DNA from: Paraburkholderia dilworthii
GTDB lineage: Bacteria > Pseudomonadota > Gammaproteobacteria > Burkholderiales > Burkholderiaceae
NCBI RefSeq assembly: GCF_000472525.1
Contig: NZ_AWZT01000013.1
Span: 62,200-126,199, forward strand
DNA length: 64,000 nt
Direction of reading: 5' to 3'
Shown here piece after piece: positions 8,050 to 18,248 of this stretch. A program made the translations under genes and the position numbers. The notes beneath the pieces are model-generated. The model had not been told where the DNA came from and did no database searches. It saw only the letters and a program-made list of their open reading frames with translations. Position 1 is the stretch's first letter. Every line of letters begins with the position of its first letter.

Positions 8050-8339
8050 GCGAAGTGCTGAGCCCCGTCGCCAATCGCTTCGCGAGCGGCGCGACGCTGA
8101 CCCACGCGAGTGCCAAAGCCGCGCTCGCGGCGGGCCTCGAGCGGATCGCGGCGGGCGCGGGCGGCGTCGATTGCGCGCCGCTCACGCAGTTCGATTCGTC
8201 GGCGCTCGCGGTGCTCCTCGCATGGCAGCGAGCCGCCCAGGCTCGCGGTGCCGCGTTCGAAATCCTCAATCTGCCTGCTGGCCTTGCCAGTCTTGCCCAA
8301 GCCTACGGCGTCGATACCTTGTTGCCGGCGCGACATTGA
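8046..8339 (+). CDS. mlaB: STAS-domain protein MlaB
   Basis: 97-residue STAS domain that binds MlaF in the cytoplasm and supports assembly and activity of MlaFEDB. The core reads VDCAPLTQFDSSALAVLLAW, including the Ser-Ser pair at the end of strand 2 typical of MlaB. Starts at GTG 8046, overlapping the mlaC stop (GTGA), the usual coupling in this operon. It is the last gene of the mla unit; the next gene starts about 200 bases downstream with its own -10-like site. Confidence 0.88.
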   Translation: MSEVLSPVANRFASGATLTHASAKAALAAGLERIAAGAGGVDCAPLTQFDSSALAVLLAWQRAAQARGAAFEILNLPAGLASLAQAYGVDTLLPARH

Positions 8340-8409
8340 CGCTCGCCTGACGCGTTCAACGCGTCGCTTGCCACTCCCCGCTACCGAATAGGGCCGCTGA
8401 TTTTTGCCC

Positions 8410-8467
8410 TATAATCAAACGTTTTTTAGGGCCCGGTTCTGCTGCGTTTGGCAACATAACCGGCCCC
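8410..8467 (+). promoter_or_regulatory. Putative -10 and leader hairpin before the ABC-2 exporter genes
   Basis: TATAAT at 8410-8415 predicts transcription start near 8421. The new transcript would begin with a GC-rich imperfect hairpin whose arms are about 8429-8438 and 8458-8467 (GGGCCCGGTT facing AACCGGCCCC with one bulge). No clear -35 hexamer is present. The first gene starts at 8542. Confidence 0.4.
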
Positions 8468-8541
8468 AATTCCGTTTCTTTCAGCATTTTTGCGCCCGCC
8501 CAGGGCTCCTTTAAGCGCAGCCCCGCGCGCGGCGCACTGTC

Positions 8542-9474
8542 ATGTCAGCCATAGAAATTCGTAACGTCAAGAAGCGCTACAAGGACTTGCAGGCGCTCAA
8601 GGGCGTCAGCCTCTCAGTGGAAGAAGGCGAGTTCTTCGGGCTGCTCGGTCCGAACGGCGCGGGCAAGACAACGCTCATCAGCATTCTCGCGGGCCTCGCG
8701 CGCGCGGACGAAGGCAGCATCGCCGTGCGCGGCCACGACGTGGTCGGCGATTTCCGCGCGGCACGCCGCGCGCTAGGCGTGGTGCCGCAGGAACTCGTGT
8801 TCGATCCGTTCTTCACGGTGCGCGAAACGTTGCGTATTCAGTCTGGCTATTACGGGCTGCGCAACAACGACGCGTGGATCGACGAGATCATGGCGAATCT
8901 CGACCTCACCGACAAAGCCGACGCCAACATGCGCGCGCTATCCGGCGGCATGAAGCGCCGCGTGCTGGTCGCGCAGGCACTCGTGCACCGGCCCCCCGTG
9001 ATCGTGCTTGACGAGCCGACCGCCGGCGTCGATGTCGAGTTGCGCCAGACGCTCTGGAAATTCATTTCGCGCCTGAATCGCGAAGGCCACACCATCGTGC
9101 TGACCACGCACTATCTCGAAGAAGCCGAATCGCTGTGCGACCGCATCGCGATGCTGCGTCGCGGAGAAGTGGTGGCGCTCGATCGCACCAGCACGCTGCT
9201 GCAACGCTTTGCCGGGATGCAGTTGTTCGTGCGTTTCGCGCAAGGCGTGCTGCCTGCCGAACTGCGGCTGCTCGAAGCGGAGGGCGGCGCGGACAACGGC
9301 AATGGCCGCCAGCACTTGCTGCGTCTCACGAGCTATGACGACGTCGAGAAAATACTCGCGCAATGCCGTGCAGCGGGCTGCACATTCGAAGAAATCGAGG
9401 TCCGCAAAGCCGACCTCGAAGACGTTTTCGTTCAGGTGATGAACGGTCCGGAAGTGATCGAGGGGCTCGCATGA
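8542..9474 (+). CDS. yadG: ABC-2 type transporter ATPase (YadG-like)
   Basis: 310-residue ABC ATPase of the YadG/CcmA class. Walker A GPNGAGKTT (36-44), signature LSGGMKRRVLVAQAL, Walker B VIVLDEPTAGVD and switch His (LTTHY) are intact; a C-terminal extension of about 90 residues follows the nucleotide-binding domain. Its stop overlaps the start of the permease gene (ATGA at 9471-9474), so the two form one transporter. The exported substrate is not known from sequence; the location between mla and murA suggests an envelope role but does not prove it. Confidence 0.88.
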   Translation: MSAIEIRNVKKRYKDLQALKGVSLSVEEGEFFGLLGPNGAGKTTLISILAGLARADEGSIAVRGHDVVGDFRAARRALGVVPQELVFDPFFTVRETLRIQSGYYGLRNNDAWIDEIMANLDLTDKADANMRALSGGMKRRVLVAQALVHRPPVIVLDEPTAGVDVELRQTLWKFISRLNREGHTIVLTTHYLEEAESLCDRIAMLRRGEVVALDRTSTLLQRFAGMQLFVRFAQGVLPAELRLLEAEGGADNGNGRQHLLRLTSYDDVEKILAQCRAAGCTFEEIEVRKADLEDVFVQVMNGPEVIEGLA

Positions 9475-10235
9475 GCGGCTATAGCGGTTTCGGCACGCTG
9501 TTCTACAAGGAAATCCTGCGCTTCTGGAAAGTGTCGTTCCAGACGGTGCTCGCGCCCGTCATCACCGCGCTCCTGTATCTGACGATTTTCGGCCACGCAT
9601 TGCGCGACCATGTGCAGGTTTATCCGGGCGTCGAATACACGAGCTTCCTGATCCCGGGGCTCGTCATGATGAGCGTGTTGCAGAATGCGTTTGCGAACAG
9701 TTCATCGTCGCTGATCCAGTCGAAAATCACCGGTAATCTGGTGTTCGTGCTGTTGCCGCCGCTGTCGCATTACGAGATGTTCGGCGCATACGTTCTCGCG
9801 GCGGTCGCGCGCGGGCTCGCGGTCGGCTTCGGCGTGTTCATCGTGACGATCTGGTTCGTGCCGGTCAGTTTCACCGCGCCGCTCTACATCATTCTGTTCG
9901 CGATGTTCGGTGCGGCGATTCTCGGCACGCTCGGGCTGATCGCGGGCATCTGGGCCGAAAAGTTCGACCAGCTCGCCGCGTTCCAGAACTTTCTGATCAT
10001 GCCGCTCACGTTTCTCTCGGGCGTGTTCTACTCCACACATACGCTGCCGCCGGTATGGCGCGAAGTGTCGCGGCTCAATCCTTTTTTCTACATGATCGAC
10101 GGCTTTCGCTACGGGTTCTTCGGGATGTCGGATATCAATCCGCTCGCGAGCCTCGCAATTGTCGCCGGTTTCTTCGTGGTGCTGGCCGTGGTGGCGATGC
10201 GCATGCTCGCGTCCGGCTACAAGCTGCGCCACTGA
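9471..10235 (+). CDS. yadH: ABC-2 type transporter permease (YadH-like)
   Basis: 254-residue integral membrane protein of the ABC-2 family with six predicted hydrophobic segments. The family pattern is clear: FLIPGLVMMSVLQNAFANSSSSLIQSK, LLPPLSHYEMFGAYVLAAVARG and the PLTFLSGVFYSTHTLPP region preceding the last two helices (NPFFYMIDGFRYGFFG). Translationally coupled to the ATPase by a four-base overlap. It ends 14 bases before ibaG. Confidence 0.88.
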   Translation: MSGYSGFGTLFYKEILRFWKVSFQTVLAPVITALLYLTIFGHALRDHVQVYPGVEYTSFLIPGLVMMSVLQNAFANSSSSLIQSKITGNLVFVLLPPLSHYEMFGAYVLAAVARGLAVGFGVFIVTIWFVPVSFTAPLYIILFAMFGAAILGTLGLIAGIWAEKFDQLAAFQNFLIMPLTFLSGVFYSTHTLPPVWREVSRLNPFFYMIDGFRYGFFGMSDINPLASLAIVAGFFVVLAVVAMRMLASGYKLRH

Positions 10236-10249
10236 CAGGAGCTTTTCTC

Positions 10250-10489
10250 ATGTTGCCGACTCCCGAACAGGTCAAGCAATACATCGCCGCTGGTCTCGCT
10301 TGCCAGCATCTCGAAGTCGAAGGCGACGGTCAGCATTTCTTTGCGACCATCGTTTCTCCGAGCTTCGAGGGCAAGCGTCTCATTCAGCGTCATCAACTCG
10401 TGTACGCGGCGCTCGGCGACCGCATGCGCGAAGAAATTCACGCGCTCAGCATGAAAACGCTGACGCCCGCCGAATGGCAGAACGCGTAA
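10250..10489 (+). CDS. ibaG: BolA-like protein IbaG (YrbA)
   Basis: 79-residue BolA/IbaG-family protein. The type-II KH-like fold is visible: IAAGLACQHLEVEGDGQHFFATIVSPSFEGKRLIQRHQLVYAALGDRM, with His residues suited to shared [2Fe-2S] binding with a monothiol glutaredoxin (a grxD homologue is in this window at 45.6 kb). The conserved order mla-ibaG-murA matches enteric bacteria. AGGAGC at 10237-10242 precedes the ATG. Confidence 0.92.
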   Translation: MLPTPEQVKQYIAAGLACQHLEVEGDGQHFFATIVSPSFEGKRLIQRHQLVYAALGDRMREEIHALSMKTLTPAEWQNA

Positions 10490-10600
10490 TCTGGAAATTT
10501 AGTGCGAATTACTCAGGAAGGGCGCGACGCCCGCAGCGGCGCGTCGAACACAATCAAAGCAGTCCCGGCTGAAGTCCGGGTCGATCAGGAACAGACAGGC

Positions 10601-11863
10601 ATGGACAAACTCGTCATTGAAGGTGGCTACCCGCTGTCGGGTGAAGTCGTTGTCTCGGGCGCGAAAAACGCGGCGTTGCCGATCCTGTGCGCCAGCTTGC
10701 TGAGCGCGGAGCCGGTGCAACTGGATAACGTCCCCGATCTGCAGGACGTGCGCACGATGCTCAAGTTGCTCGGCCAGATGGGCGTGCGCATCGAAAGCGG
10801 CAATGGACGCGTGTTGCTCGACGCGTCGAAGGTCGACAACCTCGTCGCGCCGTATGAAATGGTCAAGACCATGCGCGCGTCGATCCTCGTGCTCGGCCCG
10901 CTGGTCGCGCGCTTCGGTCACGCGCGCGTGTCGCTACCCGGCGGTTGCGCGATCGGCGCGCGCCCGGTGGATCAGCACATCAAGGGTCTGCAGACGATGG
11001 GCGCCGAGATCACGATCGAGCACGGCTTCATCGAAGCGCGCGCGGAGCGTCTGAAGGGGGCTCGCATCATCACCGACATGATCACCGTCACGGGTACCGA
11101 GAACCTGCTGATGGCAGCGGTGCTCGCGGAAGGCGAGACGGTCATCGAAAACGCGGCGCGCGAACCGGAAGTCGGCGACCTTGCGCATCTGCTCGTGCAG
11201 ATGGGCGCGAAGATCGAAGGCATCGGCACGGATCGCCTCGTGATTCAGGGCGTGGACAAGCTGCATGGCGCGAAGCACACCGTGATTCCCGACCGGATCG
11301 AAGCCGGTACGTTCCTGTGCGCAGTGGCCGCGGCGGGCGGCGACGTCACGCTGCGCCATGTGCGTCCGCAGATTCTGGAAGCGGTGACCGACAAGCTGCG
11401 CGAAGCCGGCGTGACAATCGAGGAAGGTGACGACTGGATGCGCGTGCGCATGGACAAGCGTCCAAATGCCGTGTCGTTTCGCACGTCCGAATATCCGGCG
11501 TTTCCGACCGACATGCAGGCGCAGTTCATGGCGCTGAACACGGTGGCGGACGGCAAGGCGCAGGTCGTCGAGACGATCTTCGAAAACCGCTTCATGCATG
11601 TGCAGGAATTGAACCGGCTCGGCGCTAACATCACGACGGACGGCAAGACTGCGCTCGTGACCGGCGTCGACAAACTCTCCGGCGCGAAGGTGATGGCGAC
11701 GGATCTGCGTGCGTCGGCCAGTCTCGTAATCGCGGCGTTGCGTGCGGAAGGTGAGACCCTGATCGACCGCATTTACCACCTCGACCGCGGCTACGATCGG
11801 ATGGAAACCAAGCTCAATGCGATCGGTGCGAAGGTGCGCCGCATCGCCGGGAGCCAGGCATGA
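10601..11863 (+). CDS. murA: UDP-N-acetylglucosamine 1-carboxyvinyltransferase MurA
   Basis: Transfers enolpyruvate from PEP to UDP-GlcNAc, the first committed step of peptidoglycan synthesis and the target of fosfomycin. 420 residues from ATG 10601. Lys22/Asn23 (SGAKNAALP) and the active-site loop [15 protein letters not shown] with Cys116 are present, so fosfomycin sensitivity at the target is expected. The frame is open upstream to 10502; relatives sometimes have a longer N-terminus, so the start is moderately certain. It overlaps hisG by four bases. Confidence 0.96.
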   Translation: MDKLVIEGGYPLSGEVVVSGAKNAALPILCASLLSAEPVQLDNVPDLQDVRTMLKLLGQMGVRIESGNGRVLLDASKVDNLVAPYEMVKTMRASILVLGPLVARFGHARVSLPGGCAIGARPVDQHIKGLQTMGAEITIEHGFIEARAERLKGARIITDMITVTGTENLLMAAVLAEGETVIENAAREPEVGDLAHLLVQMGAKIEGIGTDRLVIQGVDKLHGAKHTVIPDRIEAGTFLCAVAAAGGDVTLRHVRPQILEAVTDKLREAGVTIEEGDDWMRVRMDKRPNAVSFRTSEYPAFPTDMQAQFMALNTVADGKAQVVETIFENRFMHVQELNRLGANITTDGKTALVTGVDKLSGAKVMATDLRASASLVIAALRAEGETLIDRIYHLDRGYDRMETKLNAIGAKVRRIAGSQA

Positions 11864-12558
11864 GTTCGATGCCGCAAACGTCGAGCTCGCCGGCGGTCAG
11901 CGCGCCGCTTACGCTCGCTTTGTCGAAGGGGCGTATCTTTGAAGAAACGCTGCCGCTTCTCGCCGCAGCCGGCATCGAAGTGGCCGAAGATCCCGAGAGC
12001 TCGCGCAAGCTGATTCTGCCGACCACCGACGCCAATCTGCGCGTAATCATCGTGCGTGCGACCGATGTGCCGACCTATGTCGAATACGGCGCGGCCGACT
12101 TCGGCGTGGCGGGTAAAGATGTGCTGCTGGAACACGGCGGCAGCGGGCTGTATCAGCCTGTGGATCTCGATATCGCGCGCTGCCGGATGTCGGTCGCGGT
12201 CGCGGCCGGTTTCGATTATGCGAACGCGGTGCGCCAGGGCGCCCGCTTGCGCGTGGCGACCAAGTACGTCGAGACCGCACGTGAGCATTTTGCCGCCAAG
12301 GGTGTTCACGTCGACCTGATCAAGCTGTACGGTTCGATGGAACTGGCGCCGCTCGTCGGTCTTGCTGATGCGATCGTCGATCTGGTCAGTTCGGGCAACA
12401 CGTTGCGCGCCAATAATCTCGTGGAGGTGGAAGAGGTCATGCAGATTTCATCGCGCCTTGTTGTGAACCAGGCGGCACTGAAGCTCAAGCGCGCCGCATT
12501 GCGGCCGATTCTCGACGCGTTCGAACGCGCCACGAAAACCGGCTTTGCCGCGGCCTGA
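11860..12558 (+). CDS. hisG: ATP phosphoribosyltransferase, short form HisG
   Basis: Catalyses ATP + PRPP to phosphoribosyl-ATP, the first step of histidine synthesis. 232 residues and no C-terminal ACT-like regulatory domain: this is the short form (HisGS), which needs HisZ for activity and feedback control. Motifs: [44 protein letters not shown], and the PRPP loop [27 protein letters not shown] (residues ~150-177). No hisZ is present in this window. The start ATG overlaps the murA stop. Confidence 0.95.
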   Translation: MSSMPQTSSSPAVSAPLTLALSKGRIFEETLPLLAAAGIEVAEDPESSRKLILPTTDANLRVIIVRATDVPTYVEYGAADFGVAGKDVLLEHGGSGLYQPVDLDIARCRMSVAVAAGFDYANAVRQGARLRVATKYVETAREHFAAKGVHVDLIKLYGSMELAPLVGLADAIVDLVSSGNTLRANNLVEVEEVMQISSRLVVNQAALKLKRAALRPILDAFERATKTGFAAA

Positions 12559-12619
12559 CGTCTGAATCGTGCCAGTCTGACTTTGCTTTAAGCGCGCCTT
12601 ACCGAAAACGGATACCCGT

Positions 12620-13942
12620 ATGTCTATCAAGATTCGCAAACTCGATTCCAGCGCTCGCGACTTCCAGAAGTCGCTGCACGCGGTGCTCGCGTTCGAGGCG
12701 AGCGAAGACGAAGCAATCGAGCGCTCGGTCGCACAGATTCTCAACGATGTGAAGGCGCGCGGCGACGCGGCTGTGCTCGAATACACGAACCGCTTTGACC
12801 GTCTGGACGCGAAGAGCGTCCAGTCGCTCGAACTGCCCATGTCCGAGCTCGAAGCGGCGCTCGAAAGCCTCGAGCCGAAGCGCCGCGCAGCGCTCGAAGC
12901 GGCGGCAGCGCGCGTGCGCGGTTATCACGAGAAGCAGAAGATCGAGTGCGGCAGCCATAGCTGGCAATACACGGAAGCCGACGGCACCGTGCTCGGCCAG
13001 AAGGTCACGCCGCTCGATCGCGCGGGCATCTATGTGCCGGGCGGCAAAGCGGCGTATCCATCGTCGGTGCTGATGAATGCGATTCCGGCCCGCGTTGCTG
13101 GCGTGCGCGAAATCGTCATGGTCGTGCCCACGCCGGACGGCGTGAAAAATCCGCTGGTGCTGGCGGCCGCGTTGCTGGGCGGCGTGGATCGCGCGTTTAC
13201 GATTGGCGGCGCGCAGGCCGTTGGCGCCCTAGCGTACGGCACGCAAACCGTGCCGGCCGTCGACAAGATTTGCGGTCCTGGCAATGCTTATGTGGCGTCG
13301 GCCAAGCGACGCGTGTTCGGCACCGTCGGCATCGACATGATTGCCGGGCCGTCGGAAATCCTCGTGCTGTGCGACGGCACGACCGACCCGCGCTGGGTCG
13401 CGATGGATCTCTTTTCGCAAGCCGAGCACGACGAACTCGCGCAGTCCATTCTGCTGTGTCCGGACGACGCGTTTATCGGCCGCGTGAAGGATGCCATCGA
13501 CGAACTGCTGCCCACCATGCCGCGCCGGGACGTGATCCGGGCGTCGCTGGAAGGGCGCGGTGCGTTGATCAAGGTGCGCGACATGGCGGAAGCCTGCGCG
13601 ATCGCCAACGACATTGCACCGGAACACCTGGAGATCTCGGCGCTGGAGCCGCATCAGTGGGGCCAGCTGATCCGCCATGCGGGCGCGATTTTCCTCGGCC
13701 GTTACACGAGCGAGAGCCTCGGAGACTACTGCGCGGGGCCGAACCACGTTCTGCCTACGTCTCGCACCGCACGGTTCTCGTCGCCATTGGGCGTCTATGA
13801 TTTCTTCAAACGTTCGAGCGTGATTGAAGTGAGCGCGGAAGGTGCGCAAACGCTTGGCGAGATCGCCGCCGAACTCGCTTACGGCGAAGGGTTGCAGGCG
13901 CATGCACGCAGCGCCGAGTACCGGATGCGGCACGGCAGCTGA
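12620..13942 (+). CDS. hisD: Histidinol dehydrogenase HisD
   Basis: Zn-dependent, NAD-linked oxidation of L-histidinol to L-histidine (last two steps). 440 residues, typical. Motifs: [71 protein letters not shown] (metal-ligand Gln/His), APEHLEI (catalytic Glu-His pair) and [11 protein letters not shown]. Lies 61 bases after hisG. Confidence 0.97.
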   Translation: MSIKIRKLDSSARDFQKSLHAVLAFEASEDEAIERSVAQILNDVKARGDAAVLEYTNRFDRLDAKSVQSLELPMSELEAALESLEPKRRAALEAAAARVRGYHEKQKIECGSHSWQYTEADGTVLGQKVTPLDRAGIYVPGGKAAYPSSVLMNAIPARVAGVREIVMVVPTPDGVKNPLVLAAALLGGVDRAFTIGGAQAVGALAYGTQTVPAVDKICGPGNAYVASAKRRVFGTVGIDMIAGPSEILVLCDGTTDPRWVAMDLFSQAEHDELAQSILLCPDDAFIGRVKDAIDELLPTMPRRDVIRASLEGRGALIKVRDMAEACAIANDIAPEHLEISALEPHQWGQLIRHAGAIFLGRYTSESLGDYCAGPNHVLPTSRTARFSSPLGVYDFFKRSSVIEVSAEGAQTLGEIAAELAYGEGLQAHARSAEYRMRHGS

Positions 13943-14237
13943 GCGCGGCTTGAGCGGCAAGGCGGCTAAGCGGCCACCGGCTGAGGGACTAAGCGATCCG
14001 AGCGGCTAGGCAGCTTAAGCGCTTCTCACCGCGAACTGCTGAAAACGAAGCGGGATCGAGCCGATGCATTGATGCCGCGCAATTCCGCCACGTACCGCGC
14101 AACGCCATTTCACGAATCCGCATCCAACAACGACAACGCAGACCAACCTGGCGCGGCAAGCCCGCCGCGAAACGAGGCGAGTCCGAAGCGTTCCATGCGC
14201 CAGATGCATGCGACGCACACGGCCGGCCAACTGACCT
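13943..14237. other. hisD-hisC spacer, no gene seen
   Basis: 295 bases. The first ~90 hold loose repetitions of AGCGGC and CTAAGCG-like words. A short open frame beginning at 14069 runs into hisC in another frame and is not credible. No terminator or clear promoter was recognised. Confidence 0.5.
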
Positions 14238-15308
14238 ATGACGACACCTCAAGACATCATCCGCCGCGACGTGCTCGCGATGACGAGCTATCCCGTTCCG
14301 GACGCGACCGGCTACATCAAGCTCGACGCAATGGAAAACCCCTTTCCGCTGCCGCCCGTGCTGGCCGCGCATCTTGGCGAGCATCTGGCGGGCGTCGCGC
14401 TAAACCGTTATCCGGCGCCGCGCCCCGAAGCGCTGATCGAGAAGATCAAGCGCGTAATGGGCGTGCCGGCCGGCTGCGACGTGCTGCTCGGCAACGGCTC
14501 GGACGAGATCATCAGCATGGTGTCGATCGCATGCGCGAAGCCGGGCGCCAAGGTGCTCGCACCGATGCCGGGCTTCGTCATGTATCAGATGTCGGCGAAG
14601 CTCGCGAATGTGGAGTTCGTCGGCGTGCCGCTGAGCGCGGACTTCACGCTCGACACCGAAGCCATGCTCGCGGCAATCGCCGAGCACGAGCCCGCGGTCG
14701 TCTATCTCGCATACCCGAACAATCCCACGGGCACGTTGTTCGACGACGCCGACATGGAGCGCATCATCGCCGCGGCGACGAAAAGTCTTGTGGTGATCGA
14801 CGAAGCGTACCAGCCGTTCGCGCAGCGAAGCTGGCTGCCGCGCGCCGACGCGTTTGACAACGTCGTCGTAATGCGCACCGTGTCGAAGCTGGGTCTCGCC
14901 GGCATCCGTCTGGGTTATCTGGTCGGAAAGCCCGCCTGGCTGACCGAGTTGGACAAGGTGCGCCCGCCGTACAACACCAACGTGCTGACCCAGGCGGCGG
15001 CGGATTTCCTGCTGGACCACGTCGATGTGCTCGACTCGCAAGCCGCGCAATTGCGCGACGAGCGCACGAAACTCGCGCAGGCCGTGGCTGAATTGCCAGG
15101 CGCCGAAGTCTTTCCGAGCGCCGGCAACTTTCTTCTTGTGCGCGTGCCGGATGCTTCGGTTCTGTTCGAAACCCTGCTGACTGCGCGGGTTTTGATCAAA
15201 AACGTGAGTAAAATGCATGCACTGCTGGCCAATTGCGTGCGTTTGACCGTCGGGTCTCCCGAGGAAAACGCCCAGTTGCTCGCCGCACTGAAACTTGTGT
15301 TGCACTGA
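14238..15308 (+). CDS. hisC: Histidinol-phosphate aminotransferase HisC
   Basis: PLP-dependent class I/II aminotransferase making histidinol phosphate from imidazole acetol phosphate. 356 residues. Landmarks: [10 protein letters not shown] (85-94), [11 protein letters not shown] (158-168), [10 protein letters not shown] (185-194), and Lys217 in [14 protein letters not shown] as the PLP Schiff-base lysine. It follows hisD after a 295-base gap and precedes hisB by 77 bases. Confidence 0.96.
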   Translation: MTTPQDIIRRDVLAMTSYPVPDATGYIKLDAMENPFPLPPVLAAHLGEHLAGVALNRYPAPRPEALIEKIKRVMGVPAGCDVLLGNGSDEIISMVSIACAKPGAKVLAPMPGFVMYQMSAKLANVEFVGVPLSADFTLDTEAMLAAIAEHEPAVVYLAYPNNPTGTLFDDADMERIIAAATKSLVVIDEAYQPFAQRSWLPRADAFDNVVVMRTVSKLGLAGIRLGYLVGKPAWLTELDKVRPPYNTNVLTQAAADFLLDHVDVLDSQAAQLRDERTKLAQAVAELPGAEVFPSAGNFLLVRVPDASVLFETLLTARVLIKNVSKMHALLANCVRLTVGSPEENAQLLAALKLVLH

Positions 15309-15385
15309 GCGGACTGCGACACGCAGCGGTTCGCCGTTCCCATCCCACACTACTATCGCTTCACAGCTAGATTCGAGGAATTACC

Positions 15386-15973
15386 ATGCGCCTTGCGGAA
15401 GTCGTTCGCAATACCAGCGAAACGCAGATCCGTGTCAAGATCAATCTGGACGGCACCGGTCAGCAGAAGCTGGCCACCGGCGTGCCGTTTCTGGACCACA
15501 TGCTCGACCAGATCGCGCGGCATGGCCTGTTCGATCTCGACATCGAGGCGCATGGCGACCTGCATATCGACGACCACCACACCGTCGAAGACACTGGCAT
15601 CACGCTCGGTCAGGCTGTCGCAAAAGCAATCGGCGATCGCAAGGGCATTCGCCGCTATGGCCACTCGTACGTGCCGCTCGACGAAGCGCTGTCGCGCGTC
15701 GTGATCGACTTTTCCGGCCGTCCGGGACTCGAATTTCACGTGCCGTTCACGCGCGCGCGCATCGGCACGTTCGACGTCGATCTGTCGATCGAATTTTTCC
15801 GCGGCTTCGTGAATCACGCGGGCGTCACGCTGCATGTCGACAACCTGCGCGGCCTGAACGCTCATCATCAAATGGAAACGGTGTTCAAGGCTTTCGGTCG
15901 TGCGCTGCGCATGGCTGTGGAGCTGGACGAACGCGCGGCGGGACAGATTCCGTCGACCAAGGGCAGCCTTTAA
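15386..15973 (+). CDS. hisB: Imidazoleglycerol-phosphate dehydratase HisB
   Basis: Monofunctional 195-residue IGP dehydratase (no histidinol-phosphatase domain, unlike the enteric fusion). The two Mn-binding His clusters are present: [14 protein letters not shown] with [15 protein letters not shown], and [11 protein letters not shown] with [17 protein letters not shown]. Preceded by GAGGAA at 15375-15380. A separate histidinol-phosphate phosphatase must be supplied by a gene outside this window. Confidence 0.97.
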   Translation: MRLAEVVRNTSETQIRVKINLDGTGQQKLATGVPFLDHMLDQIARHGLFDLDIEAHGDLHIDDHHTVEDTGITLGQAVAKAIGDRKGIRRYGHSYVPLDEALSRVVIDFSGRPGLEFHVPFTRARIGTFDVDLSIEFFRGFVNHAGVTLHVDNLRGLNAHHQMETVFKAFGRALRMAVELDERAAGQIPSTKGSL

Positions 15974-16022
15974 GCGACGCATTTACCAGGACCGGGACCG
16001 CGCGGTGCGCGCCCGGTGTTCA

Positions 16023-16643
16023 ATGGATATTCTGAAGTCGTTTATCTCGCTGCTCGCGCTGATCAATCCGATAGGCGCCATTCCGTTTTTCATGAGCCTG
16101 ACGGCGAATCAGAGCGACGTCGAGCGGCGCAGAACCATCCGGATCGCGGCGATTTCGGTGTTCTGCGTGATTGCGATAACCGCGATGCTCGGGCAGCAGA
16201 TCATCAGCTTCTTCGGCATTTCGGTCGGCTCGCTTGAAGTGGGCGGCGGCATCATCATGTTGCTGATGGCAATCAACATGCTGAACGCGCAGATCGGCAA
16301 CAGCCGCTCGACGCCCGAAGAGCGCCACGAAGCCGAGCAGAAGGACAACATCGCGGTCGTGCCGCTGGCGATTCCGCTGTTGACGGGCCCCGGCGCGATC
16401 AGCACAACGATCATCTATGCAGCTGGCTCGCCGCACTGGTACGACCGAATCAGCCTGATCTTGATCGGCGCGGTACTGGCGGCGATCTGTTTTTTTTCGC
16501 TGCGTCTTGCCGAACCGATTGCCCGCTGGGTTGGTCGCACGGGTATCAACATCGGCACGCGGCTCATGGGTTTGATGTTATCGGCGCTGGCGGTGGAATT
16601 CATCGTCGATGGATTGAAGGCTTTGCTGCCTAACTTGAAATGA
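16023..16643 (+). CDS. MarC family integral membrane protein
   Basis: 206-residue MarC/YhgN-family membrane protein with about six hydrophobic helices. Typical are the N-terminal [21 protein letters not shown], the loop [38 protein letters not shown] and the C-terminal [20 protein letters not shown]. Function of the family is unresolved; it was once linked to multiple antibiotic resistance and that link is not supported. It sits between hisB and hisH and overlaps the hisH start by four bases, so it is cotranscribed with histidine genes. An in-frame upstream start would overlap hisB; the ATG at 16023 gives the family start. Confidence 0.9.
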   Translation: MDILKSFISLLALINPIGAIPFFMSLTANQSDVERRRTIRIAAISVFCVIAITAMLGQQIISFFGISVGSLEVGGGIIMLLMAINMLNAQIGNSRSTPEERHEAEQKDNIAVVPLAIPLLTGPGAISTTIIYAAGSPHWYDRISLILIGAVLAAICFFSLRLAEPIARWVGRTGINIGTRLMGLMLSALAVEFIVDGLKALLPNLK

Positions 16644-17281
16644 AAACTTCGATAGCGATTGTGGATTACGGCATGGGTAACCTGCGCTCGGTGGCGCAGG
16701 CATTGCGCAAAGCCGCGCCGGAAGCGGACGTGGCGATCGTCGACCAACCCGAAGCGATCCGCGCGGCTGACCGCGTGGTGCTCCCCGGCCAGGGAGCGAT
16801 GCCCGATTGCATGCGCAGTCTTGCGGAATCCGGCTTGCAGGAAGCGGTCGTGGAGGCGTCGCGAGCGAAGCCGCTGATGGGCGTATGCGTCGGCGAGCAA
16901 ATGCTGTTCGACTGGAGCGCGGAGGGCGATACGCCCGGACTCGGACTGTTGCCCGGCAAGGTGCTGCGTTTCGATCTGGAAGGCCAGGTTCAGGACGACG
17001 GCTCGCGCTTCAAGGTCCCGCAAATGGGCTGGAACCGTGTGCGTCAGGCGAAGCCGCATCCGCTGTGGGACGGCGTGGCGGACAACGCGTTCTTCTACTT
17101 CGTGCACAGCTACTACGTGGTGCCCGACAATGCCGCGCATACTTCCGGCGAAACCGTGTACGGTGTGCCCTTTACCTCGGCGGTGGCGCGGGATAACATC
17201 TTCGCGACCCAATTCCACCCGGAAAAGAGCGCCGATGCGGGCCTGCGCGTGTATCGCAACTTCGTGCACTGGAACCCGTGA
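16640..17281 (+). CDS. hisH: Imidazole glycerol phosphate synthase glutaminase HisH
   Basis: Class I glutamine amidotransferase that feeds ammonia to HisF. 213 residues. Nucleophile Cys83 in [10 protein letters not shown], and His193/Glu195 in TQFHPEKS complete the triad. The oxyanion strand [10 protein letters not shown] is also present. Translation is coupled to the upstream marC-like gene by ATGA. Confidence 0.97.
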   Translation: MKTSIAIVDYGMGNLRSVAQALRKAAPEADVAIVDQPEAIRAADRVVLPGQGAMPDCMRSLAESGLQEAVVEASRAKPLMGVCVGEQMLFDWSAEGDTPGLGLLPGKVLRFDLEGQVQDDGSRFKVPQMGWNRVRQAKPHPLWDGVADNAFFYFVHSYYVVPDNAAHTSGETVYGVPFTSAVARDNIFATQFHPEKSADAGLRVYRNFVHWNP

Positions 17282-17495
17282 ACGCCTTTTTTCGTGCCGT
17301 TGCCGTGCGTCGTTGCGCCACCAGCGCGACGTTCGCCGCGCGCCAGAGCTGCTGCACCGCGACTTCGCGCGGCCCTGCCGCTGCGCAAGGCCGCCGAAAG
17401 AGTTGTACTAAACTAGCGAGACGGCGTTCCGGCGGGCTGGTCAACCAGCCGCTGCCGCCGACCTTCAACCCCTTCCCAGACACCACCCGATTGCT

Positions 17496-18248
17496 ATGCT
17501 GCTGATCCCCGCCATCGACCTGAAAGACGGTCAGTGTGTACGCCTCAAACAGGGCGATATGGACCAGGCGACGATATTCTCCGAGGAACCGGCGGCGATG
17601 GCCCGACATTGGGTCGAGCGCGGCGCGCGCCGTCTGCACCTCGTCGACCTGAATGGCGCGTTCGCCGGCAAGCCGAGGAACGAAGAGGCGATTCGCGCAA
17701 TCATCGAGGAAGTGGGCGGCGAGATTCCCGTGCAGCTCGGCGGCGGCATCCGCGACCTGAACACAATTGAGCGCTATCTCGACGACGGTCTCGAATACGT
17801 GATCATCGGCACGGCGGCGGTGAAGAATCCTGGCTTTCTGCAGGACGCGTGCACGGCGTTCGGCGGCCATATCATCGTCGGTCTGGATGCAAAAGACGGC
17901 AAGGTCGCGACCGACGGCTGGAGCAAGCTGACGGGCCACGAAGTCGCCGATCTCGCGCGCAAGTTCGAGGACTACGGCTGCGAGTCGATCATTTACACCG
18001 ACATTGGACGCGACGGCATGCTTCAGGGCATCAACATCGAAGCGACGGTGCGTCTTGCGCGCGCGGTGAAGATTCCTGTGATTGCAAGCGGCGGGCTGTC
18101 GAACCTGACCGACATCGAATCGCTGTGCGAAGTCGAGGGCGAAGGCATCGAAGGCGTGATCTGCGGCCGGGCCATCTACTCGGGCGACCTCGACTTTGCG
18201 GCTGCGCAAACCTTGGCGGACCGGCTGCGCGAATCGGACGACGCCTGA
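17496..18248 (+). CDS. hisA: ProFAR isomerase HisA
   Basis: (Beta/alpha)8-barrel isomerase converting ProFAR to PRFAR. 250 residues. Catalytic Asp8 ([11 protein letters not shown]) and the second Asp in [14 protein letters not shown] are present, along with the phosphate loops VQLGGGIRD and [13 protein letters not shown]. It is separated from hisH by 214 bases and from hisF by 383 bases, so the his genes here are less tightly packed than in enterics. Confidence 0.97.
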   Translation: MLLIPAIDLKDGQCVRLKQGDMDQATIFSEEPAAMARHWVERGARRLHLVDLNGAFAGKPRNEEAIRAIIEEVGGEIPVQLGGGIRDLNTIERYLDDGLEYVIIGTAAVKNPGFLQDACTAFGGHIIVGLDAKDGKVATDGWSKLTGHEVADLARKFEDYGCESIIYTDIGRDGMLQGINIEATVRLARAVKIPVIASGGLSNLTDIESLCEVEGEGIEGVICGRAIYSGDLDFAAAQTLADRLRESDDA

